Below, piece by piece: positions 1 through 13,785 of a stretch of DNA of 64,000 nucleotides (position 1 is its first letter; each line of letters begins with the position of its first letter). A model generated the notes under the pieces. That model was not told the DNA's origin. It made no database searches and saw only the letters and a program-made list of their open reading frames with translations. The DNA lies in assembly GCA_024734555.1 (NCBI GenBank), contig JANPWX010000097.1:2955423-3019422 (forward strand), in the 5' to 3' direction. The position numbers and the translations under genes were made by a program. The stretch comes from Trochalopteron elliotii (taxonomy: Eukaryota; Chordata; Aves; Passeriformes; Leiothrichidae).

Positions 1-178
1 TCTTTTTCTTTTTCTCTTTCTTTTTCTTTTTCTTTTTCTTTTTCTTTTTCTTTTTCTTTTTCTTTTTCTTTTTCTTCTTTTCTTTTTCTTTTTCTTTTTC
101 TTCTTTTCTTTCTTTTTTTCTTCTTTTTTTCTTTTTTTTTTCCTTTTTTTCTTCTTTTTTTTCTTTTTTTTTTTTTTC
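1..178. repeat. (CTTTTT)n polypyrimidine tract
   Basis: The plus strand is almost purely C and T. It begins as a regular hexamer of the CTTTTT type and decays into longer T runs towards position 178. It may extend upstream of the window. Long homopyrimidine tracts with mirror symmetry can form triplex (H-) DNA and are length-variable; that is known of the class and not shown here. Confidence 0.95.
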
Positions 179-3100
179 TGTAAGAGTGGTCTGTTGTGTT
201 GGTAGATTAGATTGTTTCATGGAGTGGTCCAGTCAGTGCTGGAGTCAGCATCTTGTAATATTACCTACTCTTCCTCACTTATTTTCCAGCAGGAATGTAC
301 AGGATTGAGTGCAAGGGCACAGAATCTAGTGCCCAAGTGTAGACTCTGTTGTCGAACCTGTTCTTATTTAACCTCCCCTGTGCCATGCATAAAGCCTGCA
401 GTGCAGCCAGCACAGTAGTCTGGTCACAGTGGGACTTTCTGTCATGCTCTGAGAGCTAGTGGAGAACTTGAAATGTTAGCAAACAGCACTGAAGAGTTTC
501 TGCATTCTTCTGGGTTTTGATCATTTGAAAAAGAAAATGTTACAGTAGATTACAAACTCATGGCTCCAGTTTCTGTGACAAGGTGCTTTAGCTGTCACAG
601 GAGGGAAGCACCATGTCTGGGCCGTGCAGACAGGGGTGTTCTCCATGGCACACCACCTTAACCTGCTCTCCTCATCATTCACACTAGAATCCTTAGGGTT
701 ATTTCCTTCACACAGACCCTGAGTAGGAGAGTAAGAAAAGTGTGGGTCCTGTGCAGGTGATGTTCCCGATGTAGCCATGGTCGGAATATAGTACAGAATG
801 TCAGGTACCATTACCTTAATTGGAAGTATGTAATTATCACACATAGCTGGTCTTCTAGGCTTGTGTGTCACCCTAGAGAAAACAAGCTGCATTTTGAGAA
901 ACATCAGGACTGCAGGAAAATTGAGATAGTGTCAGCCTGTTTGTTTTTGAAGGAGACATCAAAGTGTTGGAGTCTGAAGATATCTGTGTTTCAAGGAAAC
1001 ACCACTGCAAGTTTTCAAAGCATCAACTCCAGCTCTCCTTCTTGCAGTGCTGATAAGCAGTTTCATCCAGCTTGCTCTGTAAAGTGGAAGCTGGAGAGGG
1101 GGATTTGTGGATTGGTTCTTAAAAGCTGGTGTCTTCAGAAAAAAAGAGCGGCTTTTGTAAGCCAGTGTCTCATGCAGAGTCATGCTGGAGTCAGAGGGAC
1201 CCCATGCAGAAATAAAAGTTTGCTTAAGCAGATGTCTTTACTCATGGTCTTGTCTGCATTGCATGTAGACAAAGAGATCTTCCAGTGCAAAAGGGAAATC
1301 TGTGGCTTGCCTTCTCTGTCTCAGAAAAAGTATCCCTTTCCTTTTTTTACGATAATTATCACCGTGCATGTAGGAGATAATTTTGTTGCTACTATTTATT
1401 GTCTAGTTCACAAGCAGTACCTCAGCTTGGAGAGAAATGGGTTGCTTGTAGAGTTTAAAAACAAAAGAAGTTTTCACTAATGATGTCGGAGAGCTGAAGC
1501 TGGCTTCAAGCTGTTCAAGTCATGAGAGGATGACTCAGAAGTCAGAAATTTGAGGCATTCCTCTGTCTAGCGTTTAATCAACAGGCAAAGCGTTGGGAGG
1601 TAAGCAGAGGAAATCAATGGCAAATCAAAGAAGAATAGGTCAGCTATTCATTAGAGAAAGGATTGATCTCAGGGATATTAGCGCAAAGGAGGGCATGAAA
1701 TGAATCCTAAAGAAAAGTTTGAACTAACTGTGTCTGCAGTGAGCTGGCAGTCAGGGAGCCTTAAAAAAATTACTTGAATGTCTTGCATGAAAGGCTATTT
1801 GCAGAACTGCATTCTCAGAGTCAGATTTAATCAGCTGCATACAGAGACTTTCCAGCCATAATGCAGTTCTTGCAGGAATAATAATTGTTTGTGTATTTTT
1901 CATTGTGAATACAGTCATCATAGGTATTACACATGAAATTATAATAATCTGCTTTCTGTTAGCATACATGCCAAAGCAAAATCATATTTGGTGATGTTCT
2001 CAGTGCATGTTACAGCTTGATTTTTCTGTCTCCTGCCTTATTCCTATAAAATGATCAATAGCTTCAGTGGGACTATTCATCATGCTATGGCTTTCATTAT
2101 TAACATGCTGCAAAACCAGGTTGAATTTTGAGCTCAGGATAATTTTGAGCTCAGGATTTTTTTTATATTTTTTTTTTTACATGTGAAATATCAAATTTAT
2201 CTAAAACAGCATGTAAACAGTAAAAATAAGGTTGCAGTGTGGCTTATCCACCAGTACAGTATTGGTTACATTATTGATAATTACTTTAGTCATTATACCA
2301 AACGCTGTATACAAGGTATAGATATAATTGGTGAGGTTTAAGACACCAGTTTACATTAAATAAAAGTCAAATGTTGTCGTGCTGATCATTGACCACATTA
2401 CTCTGCAAGTGAGGCCAAGGTACAGGTTGGGAGCCATAAACTGCTTGTGGATGGCACTTGAAGGATGGCTCCTGTGTCAGGGATGTGCCATGTGACTGGG
2501 GAGGACATGGGAGATTTTACTTTATACCCTATTGTCTCTGGTGCCATATATGTCACTGTGTATTGTATCTTTCATCCCAGAGGATCCTGATGTACTTCTT
2601 CAATAAGTTTTTCATTTGACATTTCAACAGAGACACCTTCAGGTAGTAAGGGAACAGCTGCATAATGTTGCTCCATCAGCAACTTTGAAAACCAGGTGGG
2701 TAATCTGGGTAGGGAGAATGGGTTCATAAATCAAATTTGGCCCTTGAGCACAGAGGTTCTACCTCTTACCCTTGGCAGAGTCTCTGTGGGACTGTATTTA
2801 CTAAAATGGTCACGAGCCACATTTTATTCTAAAGAGAAACAGGATCTTTCAGTAACATGAAATCATTTAACATCATTATAGGCTTATGATTTTATTCTAA
2901 GTCTTACCAAATTCCCAGGGCCCTTGGTTTGAAGATTTCTTAACCCAGGCTCTAATCAAGCCCAAACCTGCATTCATTACACAGCCTCCTGAGATCCCAG
3001 CTGGTGGTGGCACAGACACTGGCCATGAGTTTGTCACTCTGTGTGGCCATGAGTTCTGTCTCTCTGACAGAACCCATTTGATGTTTCTTTGCCTATAGAG

Positions 3101-3980
3101 GTGGTCTGGCAAGTTGGTATCTGCAGCTAAATACACACAAAGTGCATGAGCTGCTGGTACAAATTCCTTTCTGGAGACAGGAGTTGTCTACTGATTTCAC
3201 CATACACTGAAACTCAAACTATGAAGTTTTGGTTATTTTCTGACGACTTTGAAACAGTGCCAGAGCTGTTAATTCCCTGCCCAGGGTTTCACAGTGCTTA
3301 TCATGTCTCTTCTAGGCTTACATCACAACGCTAAAATAATTTCATGTCCTCAGCATGGCAAACATATGCACATATTGTCATTCACTGCTTAATAAAGAAT
3401 TCTTTCCGGCTGTCTGTTCCCTGCAAGTTTTCCTCTCTCAGCCCCTAAAGACAGCCATCCTGCCAAAGTATACCTTGCAAAGGAGTAAATGGCTTCTGCT
3501 GTCTCTGAACGTGGGTTTCACAAAGGCTTTTCACTTCATTTTACTTCCTTTCAGCTATGTGTTTTGATTTTTGTTTTGATTAGTTACTTACTGTCTGTAA
3601 TACTGTTTGCCTATTTTTAACTTTTTCTCTCTATCTGACTTAATCTATTCTTGGTCCAAAAGGAAGACTAACACCACTAGATGATGGGGAAGAGGATTTT
3701 TTTTTACACAAACTAATCAACTTTGGAAATATTTGGGAGAATATTCCATTATTAAGTATTTTTTCTAATATTAAATGGAGATTTTTTTTTAATCTGTATT
3801 TCTTCCTTCTTCCCTAGATCTAATAATAGAAATGTCTGCAATTATAAAGTGTTAGAGTATTATTAAAAAAGCAGTAGAGTCAGGAAAGATCCATCTACAA
3901 AGGCAGTGGAGCCAGGAAAGAGTTTTCCACAAAACCACAGATTTTTTCACCCCAAAGCATCGGTCTTTCCTGTTTCTTGA
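179..3980. other. Non-coding stretch, no gene seen
   Basis: Apart from the 17-bp duplication listed separately and a T-rich run near 2158-2180, I see no repeat family, RNA gene or coding exon. The longest open frame (863-1480, plus) opens with GTG; its first ATG is at about 1172, leaving roughly 100 codons with no recognisable protein character. The 2270-2400 stretch is AT-rich single-copy-looking sequence. Confidence 0.6.
2124..2157. repeat. Perfect 17-bp tandem duplication
   Basis: AATTTTGAGCTCAGGAT occurs at 2124-2140 and again immediately at 2141-2157 with no mismatch, each copy containing a GAGCTC palindrome. It is followed by a T-rich run. An exact head-to-tail copy of this size is typical of recent replication slippage. 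Confidence 0.95.
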
Positions 3981-3989
3981 AAATCCTGT

Positions 3990-4330
3990 ATGTTCCCTCC
4001 AATCCCCACCCCCCAGCAAACTGGGATGTGGAAGAAATGTAATCTTGGCTGCTGGGGTCCTGCCTGCAGCCCCCTGCCCGGGGAGCACCTTGTGCTGCCA
4101 CACAAAGGAGAGCTGGTGTTTCTGGAGGGGGAATGGGGAGGGGACTGGAGTGCGTGGGGAGGGAAACGTGCCTGGGAGCAGCTCCACCAGCTCCGAAATC
4201 CTACGTGCAGGAAACAATTGGCTGAACAGAGGCTGCCGCTTGCAAATGCCCTGGCGGCTCTCTCTCTACCTTCTGCTCCCAGGCAGCGCTGCAGATTTCC
4301 CTGCCTTGGGAAATCTTGTGCCTGGATAAG
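3990..4330. promoter_or_regulatory. GC-rich patch, possible regulatory element
   Basis: This patch is clearly richer in G and C than the flanks and keeps several CpGs (around 4079, 4153, 4168, 4194, 4205, 4238, 4255 and 4285). It also has a G-run cluster at 4127-4163 and an AACAATTGG motif near 4214, which resembles a SOX-type site. Open frames of 90-140 codons exist on both strands, as expected from scarce stop codons in GC-rich DNA, and none resembles a protein I know. It could be an enhancer or an unmethylated patch. Confidence 0.3.
4127..4163 (+). other. Potential G-quadruplex run cluster
   Basis: Runs of G occur at 4127-4131, 4135-4138, 4140-4143, 4156-4159 and 4161-4163. Three of the gaps between runs are 1-3 nt and one is 12 nt. 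The long gap exceeds the usual 7-nt limit, so a stable quadruplex is possible but not certain. Confidence 0.45.
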
Positions 4331-7300
4331 AAAATACTGGGGAAAAAATGGAGAGAAAGCCAAAAATAAGCATACAATCCTGCAAGTTTAAGGGAAGCAA
4401 AGGGATACCTTTATGTGCTGTGTCATCCTGCTTCTTAAATGAAAAATAGGGGATGCAAGAAAAGAAAAGAGGCACATTTAGGCTGAAAATTTCCATGAAG
4501 TGATGGCACTAAGATGATTTGAATTACCCACAGGATGAATTTAGCCTGACGTGTAAAATCTATTTCTGCCATTATCACTGCTAACCTAAGCCTATTCACA
4601 GATAATTACAGTCAAGTGCTTACAGTGCTCTTGCTCATCTGTTTTTCCCTCCTGCCCATTTAGTAAATGCATCAGTTATGTATTAACACTGGTATGCTGT
4701 GTCAAAGCAGCAAGAGCTTTGAAATTAGGCAGCAGAAACAGAATATAATATGACAGGAAGGAACCAGTGAATTCTGTAAACAGAGGGTTGTAAAAATGGT
4801 CATCAGGAGTCAGTTATGTTGTAGCAAATAAAGATCTTAGAATGAAATAATTTGAATTTACAACAATGTCAAGGCAAATGGAAGTCAAATGTGGTAAGTT
4901 TGGCTAAGATGCCAAAAAATCCAATTTTTGCATTACTTGGGGCAAAACCAATCCAAACATGAATAAAAGTAATTTCCTGTACTTGACTTAAAATGCTGCT
5001 GAAATTCACGAAAAGTTATCTTCTTCTGTCCAGTGTGAATCTCCTGCACACATTCCATAAATACTCTTCTCTCCACCATGTTCTGGATAAAATTACTAAT
5101 GTGTAGGTCCTGTCAGCATTCTTCCTCATCACATTACCTGGCACTGAGTAAGGGGTTTGAATGAATTCCCAGCTCCTGTGGAAAGCCAAGACATGGCTGG
5201 GAGGAGTGCTATGATGTCTGTCCATACAGGAGGTGACATTAGGAAACATGGCTGAAGTATGGGACTTATTCCACTCAGAGAGTATATTTTTAAGTATATT
5301 AGAAAAAGAGGCATCTAGGTCTCCCCTCATTCCTGATTAATTCCTACTGAGTGGTTGGGTGGGTGCCCAAGGGTGGAGTTAGTCAGGATTTGCTCTCACC
5401 TCTGAAAATGGGGCTCAGGTTTAAAGGTGCTCCACAACCTCCACATAGCCCTCCTTTTTCTTACAGATAGGGCTCTGCCCCTACCCTTCACAGCAGCACC
5501 ACTCTGGTCAGAGGCTCCCTTACCTGTCATAACAGCTTTTGCCGATTTTAGTATTATTCTTGTCTCTGCAGGGCTTGGTGGGTCTTCTAGTGCCTGAACA
5601 AAACAATTTACTTGGAATTGAGTGTTTCAACCTGTCATTCTTCAGGAAGAAAAAATGTCTTCTTCCTGAAAATAAGCAGAGCTGATATGAAAGCTTATAT
5701 CAAGAAATAATAATCACATTTCACCAAACATCAGTAGTTCTAGAGGCTTCCTGAAAGTGTTAAAATGTCTGCTGCAACTCATCTCATGAATGTATTTCTG
5801 TATTGAAAGCTATTTCATCACATTATAAACATTTCATCAAGTTATAAAAAACAACTTAGGTATCTTATAAGTATAAAAAGTCTTGAACACTGAAACCCCC
5901 TTGTAAATAAAGAATGTGACTGTGAAATATAATCCCTGGCAGGATTGGTTTCTGTCCTTTAGAAAGGACATTAATTTGAGGCAGGCAAAGACAAAGTAAA
6001 AGCAGGAGATGATGGCTGGTAAGTGGAGAAAAGGCAAAAGTAATAAAAAATGTACACACAGGGGTTGCTAATCTGCAACGACATTAAGCATGTCTCACTG
6101 ACTTCAGTTCTGAATAAATCATGCTATCTATACCAAGGTTATCTCCTTTTGTCATCATACATCAAGTAAAGATGAGAAACACAAGTCAGCCTGGTTCACT
6201 TAAAGTTCCTACCAAAATGTATTCAAAATCTGTAAAAGGTAAGAATTGTTCTCTAATTCTTTGTGCCATAAAAACTTTTACCATTATTGATTTTTTAAAT
6301 TTTTTTAATTCAAGGTTGAGGATTGAGTTTTGGAGGTTTGTATGACTGTTTGTTTCTTCCATGGGGAAGATGTCCACAGCGTCTTGGAAATGATCCCATA
6401 AAGGAGTCCTACTTTTTAAAAATAGCTGTTTCTCTTCCTTCCATTAAAATGACAGAAGAAATACTCATCTCAGTAACATTAAAAGCAACTTTCAGAGTTA
6501 CCCCTTGCCATTTCCAGTGGTAAAGCTGAGCTCTAGCAGAGGGAAATCCTGCTGGCACAGAAGTTCCATGGGGGTGGGTCTCATTTCCAGAGGGTGCAGT
6601 GGGCTCTGGACACTGCCCCAAACACAGCACTTGGTCATGTAGATATGAGCAAGCTACCTAAAGAGGGCTTTTCTGAAGAGGCCAAAGCACTTCAACCAGG
6701 CATCCTTGATGCCTTGAGAGGCTACCTAGAACAGAGGCTAGACAGTGTTAAAAGAATAAAGTAGGTATTTATTAAAAAGGCCTTCAAAGGATATGCCTTG
6801 GGCAGTAAAAGAACCTGGCTGAGGCTACACCTAAGATGGACCCACGGATCACATATTTTCACACTTTTACAAGTTTTGGTCCATTCATATATTGGGGTTA
6901 ATTGTCAAATTACAGCTTCAGGTTATGAAGTCCCATCCTCCCAGCTTGCTCTCCTCAATTTGCTGTTTATGTTTCTCGGGCCTGAAGCTGCAACGATGTC
7001 CTTGGTTCTTGGGCTGGAAAAGAATTGTTTTGTCTAACTAAACTGTGAAGAGACCTTGCAAACACTTTATATCAAGTTATATACTAATGCAGTAATACTT
7101 ATCAGAGTTATATACTAATACAGTACAGAATCTGGAAAATATGAAAGCCAAAACTTAAGGCATCATCCTACGCTGTAGTGTCTTCCTTTTCAGGACACTG
7201 AGAAAATTCATATTAAGGTACAGAGCACTTTATAACACCCATCTCATATTTCTTTCATTTCTTTGACTTCCTTTCAGGTGGCAAATACATTTTTTCTTCA

Positions 7301-10300
7301 GTTTTTGTGTTGAAAAGAATTATAAGGAAATTAGAAAAAGGTAGTAATTCCCAATCACCATGCATGTGCCAGTTACATGGCCATCTATGCTCATGAGTTT
7401 TTTGGGTTTTGCTTACTCTACTGTGACTCTGCAGGGGTAAAAATAAGTAGGATAAGTACTTTTAAGTAAATAGAGATACCTTTGTCATGCTTTCAGTCAC
7501 ATGTCAGGTGTAGGAAGTCAGTCCAGCGTCCCTGGACTGACAGGCATAAGGTCATTTCAGATATCTACAGCATTTTTGCTCTCTAGCTGCTCTCTCCCCT
7601 GCACACTCACCTTTCTGAAACAGCAAATAGTATTCCCAAAAGTATTTGAACTTGATCACTTCATCCATACATATCCATGTGTGCATCCAGGCCTGTCCTC
7701 CATTTCAGAGGAGGGGAGTATCATTGGCACTGATGCACTGAGGATGCCCAGGGTAAAGATTGCTCTGTGTGCCCACACAGAACCTGAAAGCAGAGATACC
7801 ATGACCAGCTGAGGAGGCAAACAGAGCATGGCTCATGGCTGTGTCCCTGCCTTTTGGTCTAAGCTCCTGGATGGCAAGGGGCAAATTCCTGCTCTCTGTG
7901 TTTAAGGCACCTAGTTTATGATATGGTTTCAGGTTACAGCTAAACTGGTCCAGCCAAAAGGAATGTTCTGCTCCTCTCCCCCTCTCTGTCTCCTTCTGCT
8001 GCTTCTTTGGAGTGCATCCTAGTGGTGGTACAGCTGCAGGGTGAATTGGTCCATTTGGCCTACCCTAGAAAAATTGTTCTATTTTTCTAACTCTGTGCTG
8101 AATTGGAGAACCTTACTCCAACAAGATACAGGGAGGGATGGTAGGGGCTGCAGCTGGAGCTGCTGCAGTGGCAAACAACCTTTTCAACAGAAGTCCACTG
8201 CTTAATAGGGTTTACTGAAATGTCAAGTGGCACCTAACTCACGGAAAGAAAAGGACTAAATCTTAAAATTTCATGCTTTCTATATCTGATGTGAACTAGA
8301 AGAATGGCAGTGGGTAGCTGGAGTATCTGCAACTGGGAGATAGTCTATCCATGTTTCTAACTGAGAAGCTACTTAGCAGAGGGAATTCTACAACTTTTCA
8401 TACCTTGCCTCTTCTCTTCTGGAAGAGTTTTGGGGCTTCATATGTACCTGTCTTTACCAGTGTACATTCTCTCCCCCTCTTCCCTGGATGTGGTACAGCA
8501 GCCAGTTTAATAAAGAAACAAAAAAATCTCTCTCTGACTGGCTGTGGGGAGTCCCTTTCTCTTCTACTGCTGTACAGATCATCTCACTAAAATTGGGCAT
8601 CATAAATAGCTCTCAGTAGTCTGGGTCTGCATAGGCACCTGATGTCAATGATTTGAATGAATTTGGGCATGTAAATAAGACCATGCAGTTGTCTGGAGCT
8701 TAAGCATTTGATTGCACTGCTAGCAAAGAAAATTGGGAATTTCTTGGTTAATTGTAGGCAGCATGAGAGAGGTTTGGATATGAAATACTCTCTGTGACAC
8801 CTTCAATTTTGGGGACTAGAAGCTTGCCCAAATGCAAGAAGATGTCATGAGCCCTGTATACCTTTGGGTAAGACTTGTAAATAACACTTGCAGATGTTTG
8901 CAAGGACTTGATCTACAGAATCCCCCCTGATTGAGACACAAGTCTTCATGAGGACAGGTATATTCCTTTATTGAAATTTTCAGTAACTGATTGTTCATGC
9001 TAATTTACTAAAGGCAAATATTGTTCTGTTGCTGCAAGTGCTCAAGTGAAGTGCAACTTCTTCTTTGTTAGGATGTAAACTAAATAACATTATCCATCCT
9101 GTATTAATTTACCCTTAGTCTTACATGGGATAAACTGGGGAATGAAGCCAAGTACAATGAGATAGTGAACAAAAAACAATGTCAAAATTTATTTGCATTT
9201 AGTCAGTAGCCCAGGAATGAGAGCTGTGGTGGTTGTGGTGATGAGCCAGAGGAATGCTGCTGGTATTAAGAGCTCTTTGCTGTGTCACACATTCCTGTAT
9301 TTTGCAGGATCTGAAGGAATTAGCCTCAGGAAAGCTCAGAGTTTATTTCAGGTGGGTAAACTCTGTTTTCTGGCCTTTTGGTCGGTAGTGGGAAACATTC
9401 GTAGTGGTAGAAGGAGAGATCAACCAGCTAGATAAGAATTTGTTATCTTCCAGATGGCAGGTTATGAAAGCAGAGGAGAGGGATGAGCCTGTCAGGTGTA
9501 GGCTAGGAATGACAAAGAAATTTAACTTCATTCCAAAAATGTTAACCATATTGTTCACGCTCAGCAGTGAGGGGGCCTGTGGCTGCTGTGAGATTAACCT
9601 TGTGACCCCGGCAAGAGTTTAGACCAGCCTGTCAAAAGCATTATGCTTGAAGGCAGTAATCATTCTTTATTAGAAGAACAGTTACTTTGCCTGGTTTCTA
9701 CTGCCCACCTATGAACTGCATTTTGGCTGCAGCACCACCTTTAGGAAATGGTGTGTAGTTTAATTATTAACAGCAGCAGATTCCTAAAGGCTGTGGACAG
9801 CCTCTTCAATGTGGTTTAATTTGCCCTTAAAAACTAGCTCAATGCAAAAATGTATTTATCTGGTATAACAGTGATTTTCCACAGGGCTGTTATGGGGCTG
9901 GTAGTAGACTGTAAATTATTTGAGAGCATAAGAAATATTCTTATTAAAGGAAATTGAGAAAAATTGCTCTTGTTATTTTCAAACAGACTTAAGAGCTAAG
10001 TTTTTAGAATGGCTGTGCCTATTTACAGCCATCAATTTCAGATCATCCTGTGAAAGGCACCTGTTTGAAGAGCTGCAGCATTGAAACCATTGCAGCCTCG
10101 GTGGTCCAGAGAAAGGCCATTATGTGGCATTAAGAGCTCATACAGTTGTAAAAAGTGAGTGAGCTTTTGGGCCCAGAGGCTCTTGAGTGCTCAGCTTCCA
10201 TGACTTGGTGGAGCTGTGGCTGCTCTGCCAAGTCCTCAACAAAAATTACAGTTGTAATAGTTACCCATAGTTGTGGAATTTTTTCACATTCTCTGTTGAC

Positions 10301-13136
10301 AAGTTCTTTCAAAGATAAAGTGTGAAGTGATTTAGTATTTTGTCCAGTAGGTTGATTCACTGAGTTTTACTCTAGTGGTTCAGGGATTTTGTCACAACTG
10401 TATTACAGCACGTGCTTGTAATAAATATGCACTGAACAAAAAAATAACTAATTTAGGCCACAGAATATATTCATTGTGGTCATAAAAAACCAGTTTCAAA
10501 ATACATGAAAAGTGTTTTTTAAGGAAGAAATACTCCTTCAATAATATCATTTTATATGGAAACTGCTGCACATACCTTATAGCCACATCAGACCACTTAC
10601 AGTTTTCTGCAAACATCTGTATCCTTATTGCATCCTCTTGCCTAACTTTTAATCTTTCTGACCCCTCAGGCTCTGTGGCTGCTGACAGTTACATTTGGGA
10701 GCATCTTAACTGAACACACCTCCTGCTTCCTATCTTTATAACATAAAGGAGATAGACAAAGGATGTAATTTCTACTTTTCAGGAGCACTGTGGCTGTTCA
10801 TACTAGTAAAGCAGTCTGCAAATACAAACTCCTACTGCTGCAGACTACTTATGCCCTAGAAGATGCTAAAATAGAGGTGTTCCTCTAAGTTATCCTTTCC
10901 CAGTTTCCATGCTGTCCACTTTGAGGTGTTTGATTCATCCCTGTGTTTATTTTGATGGGGGTGCTGTCACCTGCTTTTTGTGATCAATAGATGCTGTCAG
11001 TGTGATCCTAACAGGGCACATTCAGCTGCAATCTCCCTTGGGACTGGGAGTATCTCTCTGCTAGCCTTTCAGGACAAAAAGCTGCAGCAAAGCCATTCAT
11101 CTCAGGGTACAGGCATTACATCACGGGGGGAGATGCAAAGTTTTTAATGCATGAAGTCACTGCCATTCACACTGAACTATCTTTAGCTATGTTTAAAATC
11201 CCTTGGATGCCTGTGTGTGTGCGTGTGCACTGAGAAACAGATAATTGATACTGTGAGGTCTTTGATACTTTTTTTCAATGAGGCTAATTGTCTCTGCATA
11301 ATTTTTGGACAAGCTTGCAATAGTGATGTTTGGTTGCTGCCCAGGATTAGCATGTTTAGCAATAGGAGAAGGAGAAATAGAGAGAGATGGCATCCAGTAC
11401 CTAGGTGATGGACCCTGCTCAGTGACATGCATCTGAATAAGACATGCCTATTTAACCCTGGAATCATTTTTCTAGCTAATCATGGAATGTGCATGACATT
11501 TGTTATTACTGACATTATAATGCATCCATTCACTCTACTAGAACTGCTAAGCTGTTCCCACTGAAAGTAATGGAAGCTTTGTATAAGCTGAAGAGAAGCA
11601 GAATTGAGTCTCACTAGAGCAGGTCAGGAAGTTTCTCTACTCAGCTTTATTTTTAGGGAGCTGGATAACTGACGTGGAAGCCCTCCTGCTGCAGTTTTGG
11701 TAAGACCACATTGGACAGTTACATGCTTTATAATAATCTTTATTTCCACATTATAAGTTTGCTCTAAGAGTGTCTTTAAATTTCTTGGCTTTCAAGAACA
11801 TAGTTTTATTTGATTTTGCTTTATCTTTATTACAGAGAACATTGTAATTCAGTTTTCATTCCCATCAGAAGCACTGTGTGATCATGAAATCACCTCAATG
11901 CGTGGCAGGTGAGCTAGAAAGCTGAGGGAGCAACGTCGGCCCCCACCCTCCTGGGATCAAGGGAATTTCTTGTCCCTGTTTTGTCACTGACAGTGGCCAA
12001 AGTGCTAGCCATTTTGCTTGCCGATTTTGCACTGGGTGAAAAACAACATTGGTGCACTTGTCTTGCCTGACTCTCACAAGTGCTACAGAAATGTCTGCGA
12101 ATTTGACAAAGCCACAGTAGTGAAAGACACAAATAAGAACACACATGGTCCAAAGCATTAGACACTTAACTCACTGATGTGTATGTGCATGTTCTGGCAC
12201 CCTATGTATATTTGAAAAACTGGGCCAAACTGTACTAGGACAAGATGTCAGTATTAAAGCATTCTGCACTCTGCAAATAGGTGTGGAACTGGGATGCCTT
12301 TGGTTCCCAGGCACTATTCTCAGTCCTAGTTGTAGTTACATATTGGTTTGCTGTTTCACAACCAAAGAATACCATAAAGATTGTTTTGATCGCTGCATAT
12401 TTTCCACTTGCAGGTTTTTTTTTAATATCCTTTGAAATACCTCCTCCACTTTCTTGTTGAGAACCAAAACTAGGCTCACAGGCAGATTTCTGTTGTTTCT
12501 CAATCAATCTGGCAAGTGAATGGTCTGATGCCAACATTTTCGTTAAACTCAAGGTGGTGTTAAGGAATTGATTTGTCCCTTTAATGCCCTGATGTGTTCT
12601 GTTTCTGCATGTAATTTAGCCAGCAATCTAATGAAAGGGTTTTAAATGCAACAATAACATTGCTCTTTCTTTTTGTATCTGGTGGCAAACCTCCAATTCT
12701 CTCAATATTCATTACCTGTAGAATGCAGCAAAGCTTTGGGGACAAGAATAATGTTTAACATTTACACAGCATTAGATATACATCAAGCCACTGCTCGCTG
12801 GAGCCTAAGCCTCTAATCAATATGAAGCTGTATCTCTTGAGGGTACTGTGTAGTAGAATTAGTTGAATTATTGAAGGCAGTGGGTAAGAATTCAGCTGTG
12901 TCTGTAGCTGGAATATGGATGTGAGAGGACAGTTCTTCTTTCTTACTGTGCAGCACAGTTTTCAGTCCCATGCCGAAGGAGGCTTCAGCATAAAGAAATA
13001 AAAATATTCTGAAAAAAGCTTTCTGACTGTGTGCTAGAGGTCTATGTGAGGACACATGGGTGAGCAAGTTGGGCTGACAAACTGATAGCAACACCTGTCC
13101 ACTGAAGAGATCCTGCCACACTTCCGATAGGGCTGT
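4331..13136. other. Non-coding stretch, no gene seen
   Basis: This is 8.8 kb of CpG-poor DNA without recognisable transposons or long microsatellites. Open frames are short (about 105 codons or fewer), lie on both strands and show no protein motifs. At 11140-11560 an AT-rich, low-complexity-free stretch with repeated TAAT-type motifs looks like it could be a conserved non-coding element, but conservation cannot be judged from one sequence. A short GT run lies at 11212-11228. Confidence 0.55.
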
Positions 13137-13563
13137 CATAGAATAGAATATTTTGGATTGGAAACGTTTATAGCATATCTGGTCCAACAACCCTACAATG
13201 AGCGGGGACATCTTCAACTATAGATTGCACAGAACCACATTCAGTCTCACTTTGGATGTTTCCAGGGTATCTGCCACCTCTCTGGACAACCTGTTCCAGT
13301 GTTTTACTACCTGTTTCATAAAGAGCTCTTTCTTAGGTCTTATCTAATATACCTTCTTTCAGTTTAAAGCCATTCCCCCTTGGCCTCTCACTACATGCTC
13401 TTGTAAAAAGTCCCTCTCTGGAATTCATGTGCCCTTTAGGTACTGGAAGACTGCTATAAGGTGTCTCCAGAGCCTTCCCTACTCCATACTGAACAGCTCC
13501 ATCTCTCTAAGCCTGTCTTCATAGGAGAGATCCTCCAGCCCTGTGGTCAACTAAGTGGCTCAA

Positions 13564-13645
13564 TGTGCTGGTTTCAGTTGGGGTAGAGTTAATTTACTTC
13601 AGAGTGGTTAGTACAGCTTGTTGCTGGCAGGAGTTAAACCACGAA
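13564..13645 (+). mobile_element. ERVL-type LTR remnant, internally deleted
   Basis: The segment starts TGTGCTGGTTTCAGTTGGGG and continues into a GGTAGAGTTAATTT motif, the 5' end of a common avian ERVL-type LTR. After about 55 bases it jumps to GGAGTTAAACCACGA, the 3' end of the same LTR type, so nearly the whole middle is missing. It sits inside CR1 sequence that resumes on both sides. I do not see a clear target-site duplication. It carries no coding sequence. Confidence 0.8.
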
Positions 13646-13785
13646 AGTCCTTCTCTGGGCTTGCTCCAACAGGTCCATGTCCTTCTTATGTTTGGGGGCC
13701 CCAGAGGTGGATGCAGTACTCCAGGTAGGCTCTCACCAGAGTGGAGTAGACACCACTCCCTCAGCCTGCTGGTTACACTTCTTTT

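Noticed and set aside
863..1480. Longest plus-strand open frame (205 codons)
   Set aside because: It opens with GTG, which a vertebrate mRNA would not normally use; the first ATG is about 103 codons in. No domain, no splice context, and a length reachable by chance in 64 kb.
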